Origin: a virus
Virus record (IMG/VR): IMGVR_UViG_3300030047_000427
Location: 1-20,070 of that record
Strand: one strand, 5' to 3'
DNA: 20,070 nucleotides
In this document: positions 14,419 to 20,070 of the stretch, one piece after another
Layout of the letters: each line of letters starts with the position of its first letter
Position numbering within the stretch: the stretch's first letter is position 1
Notes under the pieces: model-generated
The model's input: only the letters and a program-made list of their open reading frames with translations
Told to the model about the DNA's origin: nothing
Databases searched by the model: none
Made by a program: the position numbers and the translations under genes

Positions 14419-15834
14419 TTATTGATTTATATTTTGAGCATCCAATATTGCTTGTTCTTCCGGGGTGATATCCGGTTCATTCCTTACTTGTTCCGCTGAC
14501 ATCTGATTGATCAAGGTTATTTGATCAGGGGTTAATCCAAGGAAAAATTCCATGAATGCTGCCTCAGGAATAACCATAGCGGCAGTTGGGTTGGTAGTGT
14601 ATTCCTTCAAAGCTGTTGCCCTCTTTACTCCCACATCTGCTTTTTGAGCTTCACTGGGGGCAAATAAATCTTCCCACTGTACTGTATATTCCTTAGTTGG
14701 CTTTGGTAATATACCTACCTTGATCATATAATCAGCGAAAGGGCAAACAATTCTTGGGGCTGCATATTCATCCCTGCGATCTTGAATAAAACTGGCCCAT
14801 TCATCAGCATCCTGTCCTGAACTCAGTTCCCCTCTTTCGCTTCCGGTTAATATTCGTTTAGGGATATTGGTTTCAGCACTGATGATTTGTATTTGAATAT
14901 CCAGATGCTTGGAGGGGTCAGCTATTTCCTGTGCCAAAGCTTTGTAATCAATTCCCTTGCTGATCAACATCCTTCTCAGGCCATGTTCATATTCATCAAT
15001 CTGTTCTTTCAAATCAGCCTTGACGTCCGGGGTCAGGGTGAAATCTTTGTCCACTGTTCCCTGATATCCGGGTCTGGCACCTTTCCAAAACATTTCTGCG
15101 TCACCCCCTTCAATCTTTTCAATATTCAGTAGGTTATTGAATACAGACTGAAGCCGGGGCATGCCCTCCACTTCACTTTCCAAGATATCATCCACTACGT
15201 GAATAACCCTACTGAAATGAACGTTTAATGATACCGTATTCCCATTGGTACTGTCCGTGAAAGAAAGGCTATACATTACCGGCTTGCCATAACGATCTGA
15301 GGAGGGTTCTGTATCATAAACGGTTATTTTTGCACTGTCCTCAGATAATGGTCTAACATACATTAATTTTACAGCCCCGGTAACGGGTGTGGTATAATCC
15401 TCTATTTTATTTACTCCACTAAATCCTAACAGCAAAACACCATATCTGCCCAATCCTGTTAAACGATCCAAACGGCTAAAGGCAGATTTCAATTTAAGCT
15501 CCTCTGATAAGGTTTTCCATGCAGCTTCAAAGGCTGTATCCTTGGCATCATTTACTTCCACCAATGTGACTTTACCTTTCCATGTACGTTTAGCGGGTCT
15601 GTCAATAATAGCTTTTGCAATAGCCTGTCTGCTATATCGTGCAAAATAATCTCTGAACGTCAGTACCAATGGATAGCCCAATACAGCCATGATATTTCGA
15701 TCACCCCCGAAAGTCTGCAGGCCCATTTGTTGAGCAAGACCAAAACGGCTTGCTATGGTACTCATTACCATAAAACGGTTTTGAAGTTCGTGAACCTCCT
15801 GAGCCAGATTATTTGTTGGTGTTGTTCGTTGCAT
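14419..15834 (-). CDS. Portal protein (DUF1073-type)
   Basis: A 471-residue protein directly after the large terminase. The pattern is that of DUF1073 portal proteins: YFARYSRQAIAKAIIDRPAKRTWKGKVTL in the N-terminal part, the GLGRYGVLLLGFSGV strand-turn, VHFSRVIHVVDDILESEVEGMPRLQSVFNNL in the centre, and NIPKRILTGSERGELSSGQDADEWASFIQDRR in the stem/wing region. The C-terminus is rich in TPDQITLINQMSAEQVRN-type helices. It forms the dodecameric ring at one vertex through which DNA is packaged. The start is ATG at 15834, six bases after the terminase stop. Confidence 0.9.
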   Translation of the reverse strand: MQRTTPTNNLAQEVHELQNRFMVMSTIASRFGLAQQMGLQTFGGDRNIMAVLGYPLVLTFRDYFARYSRQAIAKAIIDRPAKRTWKGKVTLVEVNDAKDTAFEAAWKTLSEELKLKSAFSRLDRLTGLGRYGVLLLGFSGVNKIEDYTTPVTGAVKLMYVRPLSEDSAKITVYDTEPSSDRYGKPVMYSLSFTDSTNGNTVSLNVHFSRVIHVVDDILESEVEGMPRLQSVFNNLLNIEKIEGGDAEMFWKGARPGYQGTVDKDFTLTPDVKADLKEQIDEYEHGLRRMLISKGIDYKALAQEIADPSKHLDIQIQIISAETNIPKRILTGSERGELSSGQDADEWASFIQDRRDEYAAPRIVCPFADYMIKVGILPKPTKEYTVQWEDLFAPSEAQKADVGVKRATALKEYTTNPTAAMVIPEAAFMEFFLGLTPDQITLINQMSAEQVRNEPDITPEEQAILDAQNINQ

Positions 15835-15841
15835 AATATTG

Positions 15842-17425
15842 TTATTTTAAAACCTCTACCACATTACCTCTTGTTAATTGATTAAAAGCACCACTGCTTG
15901 CATCCACCTGATCTTTGTAAGTACCAAATGGGAAGTTTTCGTGTTCCTTTATATAATCGTCATTCCAATCCCCTCTTAAAATCAAAACATTTCCACGATT
16001 CACCTGTACACTGTAAGGGTCTGCCCTTCTTACCTTATCCCCCTTGCCGCTGGTTGTTTCGCTTTGTATGCAGAATCCTGCTAAATTTCGTATTGTTCCC
16101 CGGGCTGAGTCTTTTCCCCCACTTCCGGGTTCTTGTTCAATCCATACTTCAACATTGGTACCATCTGATTGGGCTGTTTCCAATATTATTGCTTCACGTT
16201 CATCTGTTCCCCATCGCCCTTTCTTCCTTCCCCAAACCAACCATTTACCATTAGCCAACAGTGACATTTTAATCCCTGCTGTATAGGCAGCATCTTTTCC
16301 TTTCTTCAACTCTGCTTCATCCGTTCCTGCCTTATCCCAATACCGTACTGTTTTAATCACGCTGACCTCAGGAGGCATGACCGGGATAACTTGAAAATGA
16401 TCTACACGGAACATCCCACCACCGGGCTTTGTTGGTTTCTGACCTACTTGGGCAGCATATCCGTACTGACCCAAATCAGCCTCCATTGCTTCCAATTCTA
16501 CCCACCCCAATCGTTTAGGGTCTAATAAACCATTAACATACTTTGATTCCAATTCCTTTGGCTCCAATTGGGGTAAATAATCAATGATCTGCCCCGGTAA
16601 GCAGATATGTTTAATTTTAATCTTTTTCTTCAATTGATGTTCCGTTGGATCGTTCTCAGCCAAACGTTGCATCATACCAATCATAACACTATTGGCTTTG
16701 CTGGTCTTGCGGGTACTTAACCCCTGATCCAGATAATCATTGGCATTCTTTAGTTCCACATCACTGAAAGCCCTCTTTGCATCAATCAAGTCATCCCAGA
16801 TAAGAATATCCCCATGAAATCCCATTATCCTTGCATCCACGCTGGTGCTTACTCTCCCCCCTCCATTAATCACTCTCGGCTGCTGTCCGGGCTGGCATAA
16901 ATCCAACACCTTCTTGACCACCCTAAAGTTTGACTTGTTGTCTTTATCTGTCTTGATATCAATCTCAGGGAACATTGCTTGGAACTTCTCACTTCGTATT
17001 ACATCCCTACTATACTCAGCTGACTCCAGACTTAATGTTGAACTATGACTGCTGGTAATAAATCTCATCCAATACCAATTAACCCAGCACCATACCGGAA
17101 AGAAAATAGATACTACAGCTGTCTTCGTTGTACCGGGGGGCTGATTAAATATTAGATCATACAGTTTCCTGTTTCTTGCCCCAAGGTTTCTTGCTACCGT
17201 TTCCAGTTCCTTACAGTTGTATTCAATGTGCCAATTCTTTTCAAAAGGAGTTTCTTGATAACAGCTCCAAAAGTATTGTATAAAGAAGTATAAATTATCT
17301 TTTACCAAAGCTTTCATGCTATGTAAAGGATTTTGAACAGCTACTTTCAAAATGGTATCCTCATCCATTTTATTTATAGGTGTTGACCTCTTTAACACTG
17401 ATGTTCTTTCTGCTATCTCTTGCAC
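15842..17425 (-). CDS. terL: Terminase large subunit
   Basis: A 527-residue packaging motor. NQPPGTTKT at 94-102 is a Walker A loop and ILIWDD at 207-212 a Walker B motif with D-D instead of the more usual D-E. SVMIGMMQRL looks like the coupling motif. The nuclease domain shows YWDKAGTD with D364, GKDAAY with D378, WIEQEPGSGGKDSA, and a late KDQVDA element that supplies the last acidic residue. It translocates DNA into the prohead and cuts it. I chose the GTG at 17425 because it follows an AAAAAGG run and the stop of the small upstream ORF by five bases. The ATG at codon 20 is the alternative. Confidence 0.92.
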   Translation of the reverse strand: MQEIAERTSVLKRSTPINKMDEDTILKVAVQNPLHSMKALVKDNLYFFIQYFWSCYQETPFEKNWHIEYNCKELETVARNLGARNRKLYDLIFNQPPGTTKTAVVSIFFPVWCWVNWYWMRFITSSHSSTLSLESAEYSRDVIRSEKFQAMFPEIDIKTDKDNKSNFRVVKKVLDLCQPGQQPRVINGGGRVSTSVDARIMGFHGDILIWDDLIDAKRAFSDVELKNANDYLDQGLSTRKTSKANSVMIGMMQRLAENDPTEHQLKKKIKIKHICLPGQIIDYLPQLEPKELESKYVNGLLDPKRLGWVELEAMEADLGQYGYAAQVGQKPTKPGGGMFRVDHFQVIPVMPPEVSVIKTVRYWDKAGTDEAELKKGKDAAYTAGIKMSLLANGKWLVWGRKKGRWGTDEREAIILETAQSDGTNVEVWIEQEPGSGGKDSARGTIRNLAGFCIQSETTSGKGDKVRRADPYSVQVNRGNVLILRGDWNDDYIKEHENFPFGTYKDQVDASSGAFNQLTRGNVVEVLK

Positions 17426-17430
17426 CTTTT

Positions 17431-17583
17431 TTATTTAACGGTTAAAATTTTAGTGATACGGTACGTTGTTATTTTTATATTAGGATTTTGATTGCTGATA
17501 AAATTCTTTAATTCCAGATGGGTTTTTATTTTTTGGGGTTCTTTTTCTGTATGCTTTATATTATACCACCAAAACATTTTCAT
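17431..17583 (-). CDS. Small ORF between terminase subunits (50 aa)
   Basis: This 51-codon frame starts with ATG one base after the small terminase stop and ends with TAA five bases before the large terminase GTG, so it exactly fills the gap between two essential genes. The protein begins MKMFWWYNIKHTEKEP, has a basic middle (KIKTHLELKNFISNQ) and ends in beta-like KITTYRITKILTVK. I do not recognise a family. The packing suggests a real, translationally coupled gene. Alternatively it is a chance ORF in an intergenic spacer. Confidence 0.55.
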   Translation of the reverse strand: MKMFWWYNIKHTEKEPQKIKTHLELKNFISNQNPNIKITTYRITKILTVK

Positions 17584-17584
17584 A

Positions 17585-18142
17585 TTAATTCAATTGATTT
17601 GTTGCCAGTTGTTTCATATTGATATCAAACAAAAGTTCCCTTTGTGCTTGGGTCAGCTCCTCTACTGGTATTTCATCAATCTTTCTATAATTGATGGTGC
17701 CCATATGGTTTACATTCACATTTACATTTTCTGCCCAAGTTTCCCGGGCCAATATTGTCAGTATTTTATTTGCAGCTTGGAAATTAGGAGGGTAATGCTT
17801 GATGTACTCCTTAGTTATTATATTGCCCTGATGCAAGAAAAATTGAGTATCTTTACATTTATAGCCTACAGCCAGTTGATATAGCTTTTTGCTGACCTTT
17901 AATGTTTTTTCAAGCCTTCCTTTTTTGACAGCCCTTTCAAAATCCTTATATACACGTAACCAATAATCAATTGTTTTTGGGCTGATACCGAAATACAAAG
18001 CAAGTTCAGCATTTCCTCCTCCCAGCTTTCCTACTATATCACGGGCATCATCTGCCATCCATGGTTGGTATGTTGTTTTGCTTCCTCCCCCCTCTGCTCG
18101 GATTCTTTTAACGGGCTTTTTGGTACGTGTTAAATTTATCAT
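17585..18142 (-). CDS. terS: Terminase small subunit
   Basis: A 185-residue DNA-recognition subunit. An N-terminal basic segment (LTRTKKPVKRIRAEGGGSK) is followed by a helix-turn-helix (NAELALYFGISPKTIDYWLRVYKDFERAVKKGR) typical of phage small terminases. A helical core (KTLKVSKKLYQLAVGYKCK) and a segment HYPPNFQAANKILTILARETW follow, the latter the usual element before the C-terminal motor-binding tail. I take ATG at 18142 as start rather than the in-frame TTG at 18151. It would bind the packaging site and stimulate the large subunit. It is the first gene of the leftward late cluster. Confidence 0.88.
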   Translation of the reverse strand: MINLTRTKKPVKRIRAEGGGSKTTYQPWMADDARDIVGKLGGGNAELALYFGISPKTIDYWLRVYKDFERAVKKGRLEKTLKVSKKLYQLAVGYKCKDTQFFLHQGNIITKEYIKHYPPNFQAANKILTILARETWAENVNVNVNHMGTINYRKIDEIPVEELTQAQRELLFDINMKQLATNQLN

Positions 18143-18410
18143 GACTGTCAATTTTTAACTAATTTTAGTGAAAAATTATAGTTTATTCCTTATATAAACC
18201 TAATTTCAAGCCCCGGATTGATAGGGGGAATTTTATTATGGTTATGTAAAGTATTTATTATCAATGTTTAATGTTGTTATTTAGATTGATTATTAATTAG
18301 CTTTTATTTAAAAAAAGTTTAAAAATTTCTTTAAAACGGGGTCTTTTATTCAAAAATAATATTTACTTTTAACCCATTGTATTATTAATCATTTAAAACA
18401 CTACACTATT
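18143..18410. promoter_or_regulatory. Divergent AT-rich intergenic region
   Basis: About 268 bp separate the leftward terminase gene from the rightward cysteine-repeat gene, and there is no ORF above ten codons. Promoters for both directions are expected here. A weak Bacteroidota-style -7 match (TACTTTTA, plus strand, 18364-18371) lies 47 bp before the ATG at 18411, and a TATTTTTG match lies on the minus strand at 18351-18358. Neither has a good partner element at the expected distance. The region is otherwise runs of A and T. Confidence 0.35.
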
Positions 18411-18944
18411 ATGAAAACTGAAAATGGTTATTATTTAGATGAAAATAACAATCGTTGGGATTGCGATTTATATACTGCGGAACAGGCTGAAAATAATAGT
18501 AAAAGTTTGACAAAGTGTTCCGATTGTTCCGGTTGTTCCGGTTGTTTCGGTTGTTCCGGTTGTTTTGATTGTTCCGGTTGTTCCGGTTGTTTTGATTGTT
18601 CCGATTGTTCCGGTTGTTCCGGTTGTTTCGGTTGTTCCGGTTGTTTCGGTTGTTCCGGTTGTTTTGATTGTTCCGGTTGTTCCGGTTGTTCCCGTTGTTC
18701 CGGTTGTTCCGATTATAAACACAACCCCCAAAGATACATAAGCCCAAAATTAGGAAATAGAAATTCACAAACTCAAATATATTGGACTTCGTCAATGGAT
18801 GTTCAAGTGGTTTGTGGCTGCTTTAAAGGGGATTTGGGGGATTTTGAAAATGCTATCCAAACTACCCATAAAAATACAGTTCATTTAGCTCCTTACCTAA
18901 AATTGATTGAATTAGCACATTACATGATTGATTTTCAATTTTAA
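18411..18944 (+). CDS. Cysteine-triplet repeat protein of unknown function
   Basis: A 177-residue protein in three parts. Residues 1-35 are a polar N-terminal domain ([20 protein letters not shown]). Residues 36-101 are 22 uninterrupted triplets of Cys followed by Ser or Phe and then Gly, Asp or Arg. Residues 102-177 are a C-terminal domain with [39 protein letters not shown] and a final helix. Cys at every third residue gives overlapping CxxC motifs, consistent with metal binding or a disulfide-rich or solenoid-like rod. I recall similar Cys-rich repeat proteins in phages and bacteria but know no function for them. It is the first gene of the rightward cluster and lies five bases before the next gene. 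Confidence 0.75.
   Translation: MKTENGYYLDENNNRWDCDLYTAEQAENNSKSLTKCSDCSGCSGCFGCSGCFDCSGCSGCFDCSDCSGCSGCFGCSGCFGCSGCFDCSGCSGCSRCSGCSDYKHNPQRYISPKLGNRNSQTQIYWTSSMDVQVVCGCFKGDLGDFENAIQTTHKNTVHLAPYLKLIELAHYMIDFQF
18516..18713 (+). repeat. 9-bp tandem repeat, 22 units
   Basis: The unit TGTTCCGGT and its variants (TGTTTCGGT, TGTTTTGAT, TGTTCCGAT, TGTTCCCGT) follow in perfect 9-bp phase for 198 bp inside the cysteine-repeat gene. TGT is invariant. Gain or loss of units would keep the frame. Confidence 0.95.
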
Positions 18945-18949
18945 TAACC

Positions 18950-19447
18950 ATGAAAGTAAAAACACTACACCCTGATGAAATTGCCTTCCTTATTATTGAG
19001 GAAGGTATCAACAACGGGTATTTAGCCCGGGATATTTCTGAACTGATCCAAGAACGTACAGAGTGGGATGAAAAAATAGTAGATATTCAAATCAGAACCC
19101 TACTGTCAAGAAAGAAGTTTTACAAGCAATATGTAACTGATGAAATGCTTGGTAAACTTCTGTTTTATACCTTTGAGAAACCCGCAAAACCTGTGGTGAA
19201 ACATGTGGGTTCTATTGTGTATGCTGACAAGTTTCAGAATGGTTCTGTATTAAGGGAAGCTGGATTCAAAACCTTCAATAAATCTCAAAAAGGTAAAGTT
19301 GTTATTGATGTTCCTGCTTACCATTTTCCAAAGTTGGTTAAAGTAGTTCCTAAACTTACAAGGACTAAATTTTCAACTCCTGCTCCTGTTGCGTGTCGTT
19401 TTACCAGAACCAAATTTCCAAAAACTAAATTAACCAGAACAAAATAA
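18950..19447 (+). CDS. Hypothetical protein with basic LTRTK-rich tail
   Basis: A 165-residue protein. The N-terminal half is helical and acidic (HPDEIAFLIIEEGINNGYLARDISELIQERTEWDEK, then DIQIRTLLSRKKFYKQYVTDE). The C-terminal part is strongly basic and holds three copies of an (L/F)TRTK element, with SKINGLE-residue variation between them, and a fourth in looser form. It may bind nucleic acid. The N-terminal half of the small terminase also begins with LTRTK, which may be chance. The gene starts with ATG at 18950 and ends two bases before the helicase ATG, so the two are probably co-expressed. I do not recognise the family. Confidence 0.65.
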   Translation: MKVKTLHPDEIAFLIIEEGINNGYLARDISELIQERTEWDEKIVDIQIRTLLSRKKFYKQYVTDEMLGKLLFYTFEKPAKPVVKHVGSIVYADKFQNGSVLREAGFKTFNKSQKGKVVIDVPAYHFPKLVKVVPKLTRTKFSTPAPVACRFTRTKFPKTKLTRTK

Positions 19448-19449
19448 TC

Positions 19450-20070
19450 ATGGCAAATAAATCTGCTACAATTATCACGAAACGTTCAGGAAACAAGGCT
19501 ATCAAAGTTGTTTTCCCTTTTGACTACACTTCCGTGGCAAAAATCAAAAGCTTTACCGGAAGCACTTGGTCTAAGGTAAACAACTGTTGGTATATTCCTT
19601 TATCTTTGATGAATGTCAAGGAATTGGAAAGGTGGGGTTGTTTCCTTTCCGACCCCCTGAAACTTTGGGTAAATGATGAAATTCAACGTTTGGAAGCCAC
19701 TGAACAAATTATGTCTATCCCAGGGCTGAAGGGGGGGGAGCCCTACCGATACCAATGGCAAGGTATCAGCTTTATTGAAAAGCGAAAGGGAAGAGCCTTG
19801 ATTGCTGATGATATGGGATTGGGCAAAACTTTACAGGCTTTGGCTTGGTTACAACTTCATCCTGAGCATAGACCTGCTGTAATATCCGTACCTGCTTCTG
19901 TTAAGCTTAATTGGGCAAGAGAATGCCATAAATGGATGACCCATAGTAACCTTCAAATCATTTCCGGGGAAAATTCTATTGGGGTTAGATTAGATCATAA
20001 AATTATAATCATCAGTCATAATCTATTGAATTACCCATTTTGGGAACAAAAAATAATAAAGGCACAACCG
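19450..20070 (+). CDS. SNF2-family helicase (N-terminal part, runs off the window)
   Basis: A frame of 207 codons, open to the window edge, starting with ATG at 19450. Residues about 15-65 (KAIKVVFPFDYTSVAKIKSF, then WYIPLSLMNVKELERWG) resemble the HARP-like annealing-helicase accessory region found before the motor in SMARCAL1-type proteins. YRYQWQGISFIEKRKGRALIADDMGLGKTLQALAWL contains the Q-like motif and the Walker A DDMGLGKT of SNF2 ATPases. VISVPASVKLNWARECHKW is motif Ia and KIIIISHNLL the region toward motif Ib. It would be an ATP-driven DNA translocase in phage replication or recombination. The DEAH box and the second RecA lobe lie beyond the window. Confidence 0.88.
   Translation, partial: MANKSATIITKRSGNKAIKVVFPFDYTSVAKIKSFTGSTWSKVNNCWYIPLSLMNVKELERWGCFLSDPLKLWVNDEIQRLEATEQIMSIPGLKGGEPYRYQWQGISFIEKRKGRALIADDMGLGKTLQALAWLQLHPEHRPAVISVPASVKLNWARECHKWMTHSNLQIISGENSIGVRLDHKIIIISHNLLNYPFWEQKIIKAQP

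Noticed and set aside
18211-18228. Possible terminator hairpin (CCCC...GGGG) before terS
   Set aside because: It is only a 4-bp stem with a 9-nt loop, and it lies upstream of both divergent genes rather than after one.
18351-18371. Bacteroidota-type promoters in the divergent gap
   Set aside because: Each -7-like match lacks a TTTG-type element at the usual distance, so I record them only as weak possibilities.
18516-18713. CRISPR-like array
   Set aside because: The unit is 9 bp with no spacers; it is a coding tandem repeat.
18409-18795. Long minus-strand ORFs (Asn-Asn-Arg and Gly-Thr-Thr repeats) opposite the Cys-repeat gene
   Set aside because: They are the antisense reading of the same 9-bp repeat, which removes stops in several frames. 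The plus-strand frame has structured N- and C-terminal domains and fits the downstream gene direction.

Overview
The window is part of the genome of a tailed double-stranded DNA phage or prophage with a siphovirus-like morphogenesis module. Almost everything from position 1 to 18142 is read on the minus strand in the usual late order: small terminase, a tiny ORF, large terminase, portal, a small protein, a GH16-type glycoside hydrolase, a MuF-like head protein carrying an intein, a DUF2213-type prohead protease with a nested scaffold-like C-terminal part, a decoration-type protein and an encapsulin/Linocin-like major capsid protein. A glycan/sulfate modification cassette follows, then head-tail connector, head closure, HK97 gp10-like protein, tail terminator, tail tube and the paired tail chaperones G and G-T. 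From 18411 to the right edge three genes run on the plus strand: a cysteine-repeat protein, a basic hypothetical protein and the start of a SNF2-family helicase. The divergent AT-rich gap of about 270 bp probably separates late from early genes.

The host is not stated by the sequence. The AT-rich composition, the general lack of Shine-Dalgarno sites and the gene content suggest a Bacteroidota host; this is inference. A few genes expected to be highly expressed (capsid, decoration protein, tail tube) do have strong Shine-Dalgarno sites. One equally strong site lies inside the protease gene in front of an in-frame ATG, which argues for a separately translated scaffold.

The most notable points are these. 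(1) A textbook -1 frameshift signal joins tail chaperones G and T: an A AAA AAC heptamer, a zero-frame stop and a predicted H-type pseudoknot. (2) An intein with a Vsr/DUF559-like nuclease interrupts the conserved metal-site motif of the MuF protein. (3) A translationally coupled cassette (3168-6929) between the capsid and connector genes encodes a DUF115/MptE-like protein, a three-domain glycosyltransferase-methyltransferase-glycosyltransferase and a sulfotransferase-like protein. (4) A GH16 enzyme with an intact catalytic motif sits inside the head module. (5) A protein contains 22 perfect-phase Cys-X-X triplets encoded by a 9-bp tandem repeat. (6) A 50-codon ORF is packed between the terminase genes.
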